Part shown: one piece after another, positions 36,781 to 46,614 of the stretch
Numbering within the stretch: position 1 is the first letter of the stretch
Layout of the letters: the number at the start of each line of letters is the position of its first letter
Assembly (NCBI GenBank): GCA_018662365.1
Contig: JABJGH010000030.1
Coordinates: 151,587-215,586, forward strand
Source: Chloroflexota bacterium
Lineage (GTDB): Bacteria > Chloroflexota > Anaerolineae > Anaerolineales > UBA11579
Direction: 5' to 3'
DNA: 64,000 nucleotides
Notes under the pieces: model-generated
The model's database searches: none
Seen by the model: only the letters and a program-made list of their open reading frames with translations
Told to the model about the DNA's origin: nothing
Made by a program: the position numbers and the translations under genes

Positions 36781-37755
36781 TTAGTTTTTGTTATCGAGAA
36801 TGGTTTCTTTAGTAATTTTGAGTACCTTATCCCGCACCTCAGGTAAATTACCTTCAACTGTGGCCCCAGCAGCCGCAACATGCCCGCCACCGCCAAAAAC
36901 CTGGGCTATCTTGGAAACATCATAGCCATTTTTTGCTCGCCAACTGATTTTTACTTCATTATCTGTTTGTTCAATGAAAACCAATGCCACATTTGCCCCT
37001 TCAATTCGGGAAAGGAAATTTACAAGGTCTGCATCATCTCTTCCATTATAGTTTGCTTTTTTGCGATCCTGATATGTCAGCGATGCCCATACGAAAGGTC
37101 CTTCCCTTTCAATTAAAGACAACCCTGCAGCCCAATAACTTACAGCCTCAAACGATTTTCGAGTTAGTACTCGATATGTGAGATCGGGAAGATCAGCACC
37201 TTTTTCGATCATATCTGCAGCTCTTCTTAAAGCTCCCGCATGCACATTTGAGGTTTTAAACCCTTGGGTATCTGTGACTAAACCGGTCATTAATGCATCC
37301 ACAACTCCCGGAGTAAACGGAAATCCTAGCTCCGGAAAATGCTCGATAAGAATTTCCGTAGTGGAAACTGCATCGGATTGCACCAGGTTCAATTCGCCAA
37401 ATTTTGGGTTTGTGGGATGATGATCGATGTTCACATCAATCGTTTTTATATAATCGACTACATTCCCCACTCGATTTAGGTCACCACAATCAACAACAAA
37501 TACCATATCAAATTCTTGTTTTGGGTATTTAGTTACCTGGTCTGCACCTTCAAGAAATCTAAAACTTGCAGGAACGCCATCGTTCAGCACCATTTGAACT
37601 TTTTTGCCAAGTTCTTGTAATGCAAGACCAACAGCTATTACTGATCCAACCGCGTCCCCATCCGGTCGGATATGGGAAGTGATCAAAATATTATTGGATT
37701 GTTCAAGGCGTTGTTTTATTTCAGTTAGAATTGCCTGGCTCATTATTTTCTTCAC
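36781..37755 (-). CDS. nrnA: DHH/DHHA1 phosphoesterase, NrnA-like oligoribonuclease
   Basis: ITSHIRPDGDAVGSVIAV, NIDHHPTN, C-terminal FGGGGHVAAAGA. Confidence 0.88.
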   Translation of the reverse strand: MKKIMSQAILTEIKQRLEQSNNILITSHIRPDGDAVGSVIAVGLALQELGKKVQMVLNDGVPASFRFLEGADQVTKYPKQEFDMVFVVDCGDLNRVGNVVDYIKTIDVNIDHHPTNPKFGELNLVQSDAVSTTEILIEHFPELGFPFTPGVVDALMTGLVTDTQGFKTSNVHAGALRRAADMIEKGADLPDLTYRVLTRKSFEAVSYWAAGLSLIEREGPFVWASLTYQDRKKANYNGRDDADLVNFLSRIEGANVALVFIEQTDNEVKISWRAKNGYDVSKIAQVFGGGGHVAAAGATVEGNLPEVRDKVLKITKETILDNKN

Positions 37756-38104
37756 TTTCGGATTTCAATTTACTTAATATTTTATCGACGCGTTCCGCAT
37801 TTTCTGGAATTGGGTCCCAATTAAACCGCAGTTGTGGAAATGAGCGGATATCAATCGATTGTGCCAATTTGCGTCGCAAAAACCCTGCCGCATGGCTTAA
37901 ACCCTCAATAATTTCAGATTCGCGTTCAACCCCTTCCAAGGCAGATATGAAAACACTCGCAAAGGATAATTCTCTGTCTACCTTAACATAGGTGATAAAA
38001 ACACCGGCAAGTCTTGGATCGCTTACTTCATATAAGAGCAACTCAGCAAGATCTTCCTTAATTCTTTGAGAAATGCGTAGTGCTCTAGATTGAGAAACCA
38101 TCAA
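37721..38104 (-). CDS. rbfA: 30S ribosome-binding factor RbfA
   Basis: RISQRIKEDLAELLLYEVSDPRLAGVFITYVKVDRELSFASVFIS. Confidence 0.93.
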   Translation of the reverse strand: MMVSQSRALRISQRIKEDLAELLLYEVSDPRLAGVFITYVKVDRELSFASVFISALEGVERESEIIEGLSHAAGFLRRKLAQSIDIRSFPQLRFNWDPIPENAERVDKILSKLKSESEENNEPGNSN

Positions 38105-38120
38105 TTAACCTCGATACTTT

Positions 38121-39956
38121 TTAAGAAACAGGAACCGTTTCTTGAATATAACACTCTAAAATATCACCAACTTGGAAAGCATCAAAGCCCTTCACCCCAA
38201 TACCGCATTCAAAACCCTTGCGAACCTCATTCACATTGTCTTTTTCGTGTTTTAGGGAACTGACCGAATTCTCATGAAGAACTTCGCCGGCTCTCATAAC
38301 TCGAATAAATGCATTTCTTTGAATCTCACCTTGGGTTACACGGCTGCCGGCGATATTTCCGGCTTTCCGGACTTTAAACACTGCCTTAACTTCTGCTTTG
38401 CCAACTGTCACTTCTTTTTCTTCTGGCAATAACATACCCTTCAAAGCTTTCTCGACATCTTCGGTCATCCGATAAATAATGTCATAGAAACGAATATCAA
38501 TCTTTTCTCGATCTGCATATAAACTTGCCGCAGTGTCAGCACTGACATTAAAACCCATCACAATGGCTTGCGAAGTATTGGCCAACATCACGTCACTTTC
38601 ACTAATATTGCCGGTTCCAGAGTGAAGAACTTGCACATTGATCACCCCGGCGTCATCATTTGCCTTTATCGCCTTCAATGAGGAGACAATAGGCTCAAGC
38701 GAGCCTTGGACATCAGCTTTTACGATCAAGCGTAGTTCTCGAGCTAAACCAGATTGGAATCTTTCAAACATATTTTCCAGTGTGATCACTTTGAAAGAAG
38801 CAGCAGCTTCGTCTTTTTTCTTTTGTTCACGCTCAACAACGATCACACGGGCCGCTTTTTCAGATTCAACTACCCTAAAAAATTCTCCTGCTTCAGGCAC
38901 ATTATCGAACCCCATAACCGAGATAGGGCTGGAGGGTCCAGCTTCTTCGATAGGATTTCCGTGATAATCAAACATTGCCTTTATTTTTCCGTAGGATGTA
39001 CCAGCAATTAAGACATCGCCCCTTTTCAATGTGCCATTTTGAACCAGCATGCTTGCGACAACTCCACGAGCTCTGTCGCGCTCTGCTTCAATGATTGTGC
39101 CAAAAACTTGACCCTCAGGATTAGCTAAGATCTCAGTATTATCAGAGACCAATAAGATAGCTTCCATCAGATCCTCAAGTCCTGTCTTTTCAATAGCAGA
39201 AACTGGGACAACGATCGTATCCCCGTCCCAATCATCCGGCACCAATCCTACTTCAGCGAGTTGTTGTTTTAAACGTTCCGGGTTGGCATTCGGTCGATCG
39301 ATCTTATTCATTGCAACGATGATCGGCACGCCAGCTGCCTTCGCATGGTTGAGAGCTTCTTTTGTCTGGGGCATTACGCCATCATCTGCCGCAATAACCA
39401 AGATTACAATATCAGCACCCTGCGCACCCCTAGACCGCATTGCCGTGAAAGCAGCATGTCCCGGAGTGTCCAAAAAGGTGATCAATCGATCATTATGTGT
39501 GATCTGATAAGCACTAATATGTTGGGTAATCCCACCAACTTCCCCTTCAGCCACCTTGGCTGAACGAATGGCATCCAACAAAGTTGTCTTTCCATGGTCT
39601 ACATGCCCCAGAATTGTAACTACTGGTGGTCGGGGGCCAAGATCTTTTTTATCTTCTGCGGAAATTAAGCGGCGCCAAAGAGCTATTTCACCAACATCTT
39701 CTGATTCAAGTTGGTCGATTACTTCAAGGGAGGCTTCAAATCCCAATTCAGAGGCTACAATTGCGGCCGTATCAAAATCGATCTGTTGATTAATATTTGC
39801 CATCACACCATTTGCCATCAAGACTTTAATAATATCTATTGGGCTGCTATTAATCATTTCAGCAAGATCTCTCACGATCATAAATGCTGGCAATTCTATT
39901 TGATTATCAACAATTTCGCCTTCTACTTCTTCTTTTTCAGTAATTTCTTCAGTCAT
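38121..39956 (-). CDS. infB: Translation initiation factor IF-2
   Basis: VTILGHVDHGKTTLLDAIR, FLDTPGHAAFTAMRSRGAQ, AMNKIDRP. Confidence 0.97.
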   Translation of the reverse strand: MTEEITEKEEVEGEIVDNQIELPAFMIVRDLAEMINSSPIDIIKVLMANGVMANINQQIDFDTAAIVASELGFEASLEVIDQLESEDVGEIALWRRLISAEDKKDLGPRPPVVTILGHVDHGKTTLLDAIRSAKVAEGEVGGITQHISAYQITHNDRLITFLDTPGHAAFTAMRSRGAQGADIVILVIAADDGVMPQTKEALNHAKAAGVPIIVAMNKIDRPNANPERLKQQLAEVGLVPDDWDGDTIVVPVSAIEKTGLEDLMEAILLVSDNTEILANPEGQVFGTIIEAERDRARGVVASMLVQNGTLKRGDVLIAGTSYGKIKAMFDYHGNPIEEAGPSSPISVMGFDNVPEAGEFFRVVESEKAARVIVVEREQKKKDEAAASFKVITLENMFERFQSGLARELRLIVKADVQGSLEPIVSSLKAIKANDDAGVINVQVLHSGTGNISESDVMLANTSQAIVMGFNVSADTAASLYADREKIDIRFYDIIYRMTEDVEKALKGMLLPEEKEVTVGKAEVKAVFKVRKAGNIAGSRVTQGEIQRNAFIRVMRAGEVLHENSVSSLKHEKDNVNEVRKGFECGIGVKGFDAFQVGDILECYIQETVPVS

Positions 39957-40060
39957 CTTGCCTCTCTTTCGATATATTTGTCGGTTTTCTCAGCCTTGGA
40001 AAGCCTTTATTAAAAAACGGGCTATTTCAAAAAAATCTTTTCTCTAAACCCGATAATTTT

Positions 40061-40363
40061 TTAATTATTCACCGACAATGTCTCTTTATACTCTTTTAGC
40101 AACACTAAATCATCCTTACTTATGGAGGTTTTTAATGCTTGGGCTAAAGATCCTTTTAGCCCCTTTTGCCAACAATCTGGGCTGTCGTGCAAGTATGCAC
40201 CTCTTCCGGGCATCTTTCCTTTTGGATCCACCCGAACACCCTCTGACGGGGATCGAACGATCCGGATCAATGATCGTTTTTCTTGCACACTACGACATCC
40301 CACACAAGTTCGTTGAGGAATATGTCGTTTCGGTATTTGCTTCTTCACCACAGGTTCACCCAA
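40061..40363 (-). CDS. ylxR: YlxR family RNA-binding protein (DUF448)
   Basis: RHIPQRTCVGCRSVQEKRSLIRIVRSP...GRGAYLHDSPDCW. Confidence 0.93.
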   Translation of the reverse strand: MGEPVVKKQIPKRHIPQRTCVGCRSVQEKRSLIRIVRSPSEGVRVDPKGKMPGRGAYLHDSPDCWQKGLKGSLAQALKTSISKDDLVLLKEYKETLSVNN

Positions 40364-40430
40364 ACTCTTTTAGTGAAAAACCATCTGCATAAATGGGTTA
40401 ATTACTAAAAAATATTTATAAAATATCAGT

Positions 40431-42344
40431 CTATTCCCAATCATCCTCACTCCATCCAGCATCACCTTTTCGGCGACGGCGGACAATAGTGATGTCTTTA
40501 TCAGGATCGTATTCAATTTCTCTAAAGGCCTTCTTTGAGCCTTTCTTTTTCTTTTCAGCTGCAGGAACAAGCTTGGAAATATCATCTTCCCCTTCAACAA
40601 ATTTGATCTGCTGGGCTTTAGGTACAGCTGCTTTCTTTTTCGGAGTAGGTTTAACTAATTCCTCTTCGCTTTCTTTCTGGATCTCCTCAACACTTTCTTG
40701 AGTTGCTTCTTCACCAACCGGTTCAGCCTCAGCTTCTGTGGTTTCTTCTTCCGCCACTTCCGTTTCCTCAGCGATTTCTGTTTCTTCTGCAGTTTCTGCC
40801 AGGTCGACTTCCACTACCTCTTCTATAACCTCTTCTACTACTGGGAAGTCAAAAGCTTCAATTGCAGTATCAATTTCTTCTAGAGTCTTAGGTCCCATGC
40901 CATTGATTGCCAAAACTACATCTTTGTCGATCGCCATTTGCATCATCAAGTCACCAATGGCAGCATATCCCTCTCCAGCAAGTAAATTAGCAATTCGGAG
41001 GGAAATACCCAATTCTTCCATGGGGATATCAAAGGCAGTAGCAGGAATCGAGTCCCGCACTTCAGCTTCTTGTTCTTTACGAATATTCAATTCAGCTTGT
41101 CGCCGATCCGCAGCACCTATTTCGATCAAATTCACAAAACGGGTTAATAATTGGTATTCTTCTGGGGTAACTGGGCGTCCTTCTGCTTTCTTTCCTAGGA
41201 CAGCCTCCACCTTTGGAATCATTTCTTTAGTGGCTTCAGAGTTATCTGCATATGCGGGTTCATTCTGTAATTTGAACATTGCATCTGAAGCGGCTTCAGG
41301 AAGGCTTTTAATATCAATTCGCCATCCAGTTAATTTAGCCGCCAACCGTGCGTTTTGCCCATCACGACCAATCGCTAAACTTAGCTGATCTTCAGGCACC
41401 ACCACTGTCGCTGTTTTTCTGTCGTCTGTTTCATTCAGGAAAACGCCGCTCACTCGAGCAGGGCTTAACGCCTTAGAAATAAAACCATTAGGTCCAGAAG
41501 GATCCGGATTCCATTCAATCACATCTATTTTTTCATCATGTAATTCACGCACAATTGCTTGAATTCGCACACCCCGAATACCTACGCAGGCGCCAACAGG
41601 GTCGATACCTGGTTGCAAGGCGGAAACTGCCACCTTGGAGCGATACCCAGGTTCACGAGCGATCGATCGGATTTCAACCAAACCATGATAGATCTCGGGA
41701 ACTTCATCTTCTAATAATCGGCGCAAAAAATTCTTATGCGCACGAGAGAGAATGATCTGCGGACCGCGAGGGGTTTGCTTCACTTCATATAATAAGGCTC
41801 GTACTCGATCATGATTGCGAAAACGTTCACCACGAATTTGATGATTTCTAGGCATTGTCCCTTCTGCATTTCGATCCATGCCTAAGGTAATGCCTCCACC
41901 GCCAACCGCCTGTACGATACCGTTGATGATCTCGCCAACTTGCGATTGGAAATGTTCATATTGTGCTTGACGTTCAGCTTCTCTTATTCGTTGCTGGATC
42001 ACTTGTCGCGCCGTTTGTGCCGCTACCCGCCCAAAATTCTCGGGGGTAGATTCAACCACAACGATGCTTCCTAGTTCCGATTCAGCATCTGCTTCTTGAG
42101 CGACTTCTAAGGTCACCTCAGTACGTTCATCCTGAACTTCTTCAACAACTTCTTTCTCAGCAAAAATTTTAATCTCTCCAGAGTCCAGATCAAAATTGGC
42201 TTGAACAAGTTGTGCGCTTGAGGCATTCACAGTTTTTCGATAAGCGGAAACCATCGCGGATTCCAATGCTTCAACAACTACCTCTTTTGGAAGTTGTTTT
42301 TCTTCTAATACTTCATTGAATGCCAAGGCAAATTCATTCTTCAT
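40431..42344 (-). CDS. nusA: Transcription termination/antitermination protein NusA with acidic C-terminal extension (start trimmed to MKNEFAL)
   Basis: MKNEFALAFNEVLEEKQLPKEVVVEALESAMVSAYRK; GACVGIRGVRIQAIVRELHDEKIDVIEW; SLAIGRDGQNARLAAKLTGWRIDI. Confidence 0.95.
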   Translation of the reverse strand: MKNEFALAFNEVLEEKQLPKEVVVEALESAMVSAYRKTVNASSAQLVQANFDLDSGEIKIFAEKEVVEEVQDERTEVTLEVAQEADAESELGSIVVVESTPENFGRVAAQTARQVIQQRIREAERQAQYEHFQSQVGEIINGIVQAVGGGGITLGMDRNAEGTMPRNHQIRGERFRNHDRVRALLYEVKQTPRGPQIILSRAHKNFLRRLLEDEVPEIYHGLVEIRSIAREPGYRSKVAVSALQPGIDPVGACVGIRGVRIQAIVRELHDEKIDVIEWNPDPSGPNGFISKALSPARVSGVFLNETDDRKTATVVVPEDQLSLAIGRDGQNARLAAKLTGWRIDIKSLPEAASDAMFKLQNEPAYADNSEATKEMIPKVEAVLGKKAEGRPVTPEEYQLLTRFVNLIEIGAADRRQAELNIRKEQEAEVRDSIPATAFDIPMEELGISLRIANLLAGEGYAAIGDLMMQMAIDKDVVLAINGMGPKTLEEIDTAIEAFDFPVVEEVIEEVVEVDLAETAEETEIAEETEVAEEETTEAEAEPVGEEATQESVEEIQKESEEELVKPTPKKKAAVPKAQQIKFVEGEDDISKLVPAAEKKKKGSKKAFREIEYDPDKDITIVRRRRKGDAGWSEDDWE

Positions 42345-42432
42345 CTTTCTTACTCCAGGTAGGATTGTGGGTTGATTTATAAATACAAACTTGGGGGGGA
42401 AATGTTGAAATTGCCCACTGGTCCATATAAGC

Positions 42433-42459
42433 AGAAAAGTGGGGAAATTCCCACTTCTC
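42433..42459 (-). promoter_or_regulatory. Leader hairpin upstream of nusA
   Basis: On - strand: GAGAAGTGGGAATTTCCCCACTTTTCTG (AGTGGG/CCCACT core). Confidence 0.45.
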
Positions 42460-42554
42460 GGTGACGTTCGTATTATTGACCTACCTAACATATGGATTTT
42501 AGCATGAATTAAAACTGGTTGCAAGGGTGGAGGGGTGAAATCTAAGATCGAGAA

Positions 42555-43115
42555 TTATGTATTAATTTTTTTTAACATGCGCCAACTGGGTTCATTTACA
42601 TATTGAAGTTCATTATATTGGTCATAATACCACCATTTCCCTGAGTTTTTTGAAATGACCTGATACCCGAGATGATCATAAATCCTTCGAGCCAACGGAT
42701 TATTTTTGGCTACATTTAGACAAACCTCGCTATATCCCCGTTTTTGAAGATCGGCCTCTGCCGTATGCATCAGCCTGCTCCCCACACCAGCATGGCGATA
42801 CTCTGGCCGCACCCGGTAGGAATGAACATAAGCTCGGTGATGCCCATCGGCTAATTCAGCTGATTTTGAAACCAATTGCACAAAAACTTGTCCGATAATT
42901 CCCCATGAAAGTAGGTCCGCGACCCACATAATCGAAAATCCTTTCTGCATTCGGTCAAAAACTTCCGCATATACTTTGCGGAAGTTAGCAAATTCCCCTT
43001 CCCATTCTAACTCTTTCAAATCGATGTTCGCTGCGGGGCGAATAACCACTTTTTCAGCCCACTCAGGAATTACCCCCCCCTTCGAATTGTTTTTTTCATT
43101 ATTTTTCTCAATCAT
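42555..43115 (-). CDS. GNAT family N-acetyltransferase
   Basis: YRVRPEYRHAGVGSRLMHTAEADLQKRGYSEVCLNVAKNNPLARRIYDHLGYQVI. Confidence 0.9.
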   Translation of the reverse strand: MIEKNNEKNNSKGGVIPEWAEKVVIRPAANIDLKELEWEGEFANFRKVYAEVFDRMQKGFSIMWVADLLSWGIIGQVFVQLVSKSAELADGHHRAYVHSYRVRPEYRHAGVGSRLMHTAEADLQKRGYSEVCLNVAKNNPLARRIYDHLGYQVISKNSGKWWYYDQYNELQYVNEPSWRMLKKINT

Positions 43116-45732
43116 TAAGCAATTTTTCCAGGAGTTTTTTTTCTTCGTTATCTGAAGTCACATCTCCATTAATTCGTGCAATCCTTAAAGCGGTTAATAC
43201 TTCATGGTATTTGGGTCCTGGAGGGATATTTTTCAATCGCAGATCATGTCCTGAAGTGCTTGGTTTGATCGATCGCCATTCAGACATATATTGATCAATC
43301 GCCTTCCTGATTTTCTTGTCCCCTACCACCAGGTAAAACCCATACAAGGCTAAAGGATTTACTTCTTCAAAAGTCATCGTTTGCTTTCCGGGGGAATTTC
43401 CTAGAATTTCATCCCTGTTTTTTGTCAAGGATCCTACCCCCAAAATTATCTTAGTTAGAGCTGCAGGCAATTTCAATCTTTTTGCGATTGAAGCAATACT
43501 ATTCTTCGGCAAAGAATGCAACCACAAAGAATAAGCGATTGCGAGCTGGACAGGGAATTGTTCTGATACTGGTTCAAATTCCCATTTATCTGAGGGAGTA
43601 TTATCTTTCAAGACAATCCGCTTTTCGATATCAGAATTAAAAATAAGATCAGGATGAATTGCACTCAGCACACCTAAAGATTCTAAACGATGTAACGTCG
43701 GCATTGAATTGCCCTCTTGAAGAATGCGGCTCAGTTCATGGCGAATTCGATCACCAGAAACTTTATCCAATAATTGGAGGGCATTTTCAAGTAATTCCAG
43801 GGTGCGCGGCTCGATTTCATAATCAAATCTTTTCTCAAATCGAACCGCTCTTAATATTCGGGTCGGATCATCCACAAAAGAAAGGGAATGCAAAACTCTT
43901 AATAAACCCTGATTAAGATCGTCCATTCCTCCCCAATAATCGTGGAGTTCTCCATAATGGTTTCCATCCAGTCTTAGTGCCAGGGTGTTAATCGTAAAAT
44001 CTCTCCGATGTAGATCAAGTTTTATGCTCCCCCGTTCCACCGTCGGTAAAACTGTAGGAGCTGAATAAAATTCTCTCCTGGCAGAAACGAGATCCAAAAA
44101 TTCCGGGAAATCTGAGGCATTAATCATTTGCCCATTTTTATCTTCTAGAACCTTAGCCAATTCATCCGCTATTTTTGCAATTTGCCATTTTGCTGTACCA
44201 AATCTTTTATGGCTGATTACTCTCCCGCCAAACTCTTTTACTAACGCATCCCCAAGGGCAATCGCATCTCCCTCGATTACCAAATCATAATCCTGGCTGG
44301 GTCGGTCTAAAATTAAGTCCCGCACAAAACCGCCAACGATATATACAGCCTGATGATGTTTTTGAGCAATTTCTGCAGTCGCCTTTAGAATAGCTAGCCT
44401 ACTCGGGGATAACCTTGCTTCCAACCGGTCGGAAATATTATGAATCCCATTTCCTTTTACTTCGGGTGTTAGAATTTTTAACAGGTCTGTTCGGGTGACG
44501 ATTCCGATAATTTCTTCTGTTTTAGGATCAATCACCGGTATCTGCCCCCAACCAGTGTCTGTCATTTCTTTTTGCAAATCCTCAATGGAGTTTGTAGGCA
44601 AGATCGTTGAATTACCAACTTTCATAATATCCTTGGCTTTTAAGTTCAACTTATGTGCCAACGTCCTGTCAACGGCCCTTCGTGTAATAAGCCCTTTCAC
44701 CTTCCCGTTTTTAACAATTGGATATCCCTCATAACCATATCTTCGCATTTGTTCCGCTACTTCAACCACAGGGGTGTCTGGAGATAGCAGTTGTGGCCCT
44801 CGAGACATGATCTCCGCTACGGTCACAATTGGACGGATAAATTCAGGGAGAATTTTTAATAATTCGGATTGAACGTCATCAAGCTCTTGTCCGCGGATGA
44901 GTGCTGCAGACGCACGTCGATGTCCGCCACCCCCGAAATGTTTGGCAATCTCTCCCACATTTACTTGGTCAGTGGTTGCCCTCGCTACCAATTGAACCCC
45001 CGCAGCGGTGGTAATCAAAACGATTACTGCATCAGGGTCCAAAAGATCCCTTAATTTGTGCACGATCGAAGAAATCTCCTCCGTGCTTTCCCCTGCATCC
45101 CCAGTTGCCAATAATATGTCGGAACCTTGAATAGAATGTGTTTCTATTGAATCTTTAAGTTGACTATAGATTTCTTGTTGCTCTGGAGACAAAGGATGAT
45201 TCAAAAAATCTCTGGCGATTTGTAAACTAGCCCCTTTTTCAAGCAAATATGCAGCTGCCCGGGCATCCCTAGATACAGTACGAGAATAAGTAAGGGCACC
45301 GGTATCTTCATAGATTCCCAATAACAATAAAGTTGCTTGAACCATCGTTAAGGGCAGATCTCTTTCTTGGATGCCTTCGACCAAAAGGGTCGTTGCCGCG
45401 CCGGTCTTTTCAATATTTAAATGCCACTCTTTCGAAAGATCAGAACGAACCTCATGATGGTCGATTACATTTATTTTTGTTTTTTTCATCATTCCTTTGA
45501 TTGTTATCAAAGATTGCGTGTCCACCAATGTAATCCCTTCAATATTTCCCTTTGGTAAATCAACTGGATCGGTGAACGGCAACTCAGCACCATACAAGGT
45601 TAAAAAGGCACGCACATTACGGTTTAATTTGCGCGGTAATACCGCAATCGCCTCTACTTCAAGCAAATGCGCGCCCAATAGGGAGGCAATAGCATCAAAA
45701 TCTGCCTGTTCATGAGTTAATAAGATATGCAC
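43108..45732 (-). CDS. DHH-CBS-nucleotidyltransferase fusion, CCA/A-adding enzyme-like
   Basis: DHH domain (THEQADFDAIASLLGA, NVIDHHE, FGGGGHRRASAA), CBS pair, and IVGGFVRDLILDRPSQDYDLVIEGDA poly(A) polymerase head domain. Confidence 0.9.
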   Translation of the reverse strand: MHILLTHEQADFDAIASLLGAHLLEVEAIAVLPRKLNRNVRAFLTLYGAELPFTDPVDLPKGNIEGITLVDTQSLITIKGMMKKTKINVIDHHEVRSDLSKEWHLNIEKTGAATTLLVEGIQERDLPLTMVQATLLLLGIYEDTGALTYSRTVSRDARAAAYLLEKGASLQIARDFLNHPLSPEQQEIYSQLKDSIETHSIQGSDILLATGDAGESTEEISSIVHKLRDLLDPDAVIVLITTAAGVQLVARATTDQVNVGEIAKHFGGGGHRRASAALIRGQELDDVQSELLKILPEFIRPIVTVAEIMSRGPQLLSPDTPVVEVAEQMRRYGYEGYPIVKNGKVKGLITRRAVDRTLAHKLNLKAKDIMKVGNSTILPTNSIEDLQKEMTDTGWGQIPVIDPKTEEIIGIVTRTDLLKILTPEVKGNGIHNISDRLEARLSPSRLAILKATAEIAQKHHQAVYIVGGFVRDLILDRPSQDYDLVIEGDAIALGDALVKEFGGRVISHKRFGTAKWQIAKIADELAKVLEDKNGQMINASDFPEFLDLVSARREFYSAPTVLPTVERGSIKLDLHRRDFTINTLALRLDGNHYGELHDYWGGMDDLNQGLLRVLHSLSFVDDPTRILRAVRFEKRFDYEIEPRTLELLENALQLLDKVSGDRIRHELSRILQEGNSMPTLHRLESLGVLSAIHPDLIFNSDIEKRIVLKDNTPSDKWEFEPVSEQFPVQLAIAYSLWLHSLPKNSIASIAKRLKLPAALTKIILGVGSLTKNRDEILGNSPGKQTMTFEEVNPLALYGFYLVVGDKKIRKAIDQYMSEWRSIKPSTSGHDLRLKNIPPGPKYHEVLTALRIARINGDVTSDNEEKKLLEKLLND

Positions 45733-45810
45733 AGTTTAATTGTACATCAGGCTAGGGTTGTTGTTGAGGGTTTCTCTGGGAAGAATAAAGAATGTCTTTT
45801 TACTTTTGAG

Positions 45811-46614
45811 TTAGAGATCGATCAGAATGCAGGTAATATTGTCGTTACCCCCATTATTATTCGCCTCTTCGATCAATTCTTGAATCGCTAGATCACCAGA
45901 TTTTGAACAAATGATTTCTTGGATCTTCTCATCATAGACCATATCATTTAAACCATCTGAACATAATAACAATCGGTCTCCTGCCAATAAATGAGTGCCT
46001 TGGTTTTTTTCAGCTGTTGTATCTGAATCTTCAAGATCAAGCCATAACCGCAGGTCTACTTCAACAGTTTCAGGAGACCCTAAATATCTGCGAATAACGC
46101 TTGAATAGGGATGCGTGCGAGCTTCCATTTTATCTAACACGCCAAGATCAATCGCTTCCTGAACCCAACTATGATCCTTATTGATCTGCATCATTTTTTC
46201 ATTTCGCAACAAATAAATACGTGAATTTCCTACGGACGCGATATACAGCTGATTCTCAATGATCCAAGCACAAATTACCGTGGTTCCCATCCCCTCTTGC
46301 TCTTTGTTTTTCTCAGCCTGTAAATAAATTTCATTGCCAGCTTTTTCGATCGCTTCTCGCATGATTTCCAAAGGCTGGCTTCCGTCACTTGTTGAAACCG
46401 AATCCCCAACCATCTTTACAGCGATCTCTGCCGCCACTTCTCCCGCATTATGCCCCCCGATGCCATCAGCGATCATTGCAAATATTACTGGGGTTGGGTC
46501 TGAGTCGCTCAAGAGATAATGGAAAAATGCATAGCGATCTTCGTTGTTTTTACCCCGCATGCCATCATGGGTACCCCCGGTTATTTTGATATGTGGTTTT
46601 TCAGAACGGATCAT
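45811..46614 (-). CDS. PP2C-family protein phosphatase
   Basis: KNNEDRYAFF, MIADGIGGHNAGEVAAEIAV, LLLCSDGLNDMV, GGNDNITCILIDL; start MIRSEK forms ATGA overlap. Confidence 0.9.
   Translation of the reverse strand: MIRSEKPHIKITGGTHDGMRGKNNEDRYAFFHYLLSDSDPTPVIFAMIADGIGGHNAGEVAAEIAVKMVGDSVSTSDGSQPLEIMREAIEKAGNEIYLQAEKNKEQEGMGTTVICAWIIENQLYIASVGNSRIYLLRNEKMMQINKDHSWVQEAIDLGVLDKMEARTHPYSSVIRRYLGSPETVEVDLRLWLDLEDSDTTAEKNQGTHLLAGDRLLLCSDGLNDMVYDEKIQEIICSKSGDLAIQELIEEANNNGGNDNITCILIDL

Noticed and set aside
40738-41388. 216-aa + strand ORF, Ser-rich
   Set aside because: Antisense to the nusA acidic tail; Ser richness mirrors Glu/Ala codons of the real gene.
42345-42524. 60-aa N-terminal extension of NusA in the ORF track
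   Set aside because: MKNEFALAFNEVLEEK is the normal NusA start; the upstream part covers the leader hairpin.
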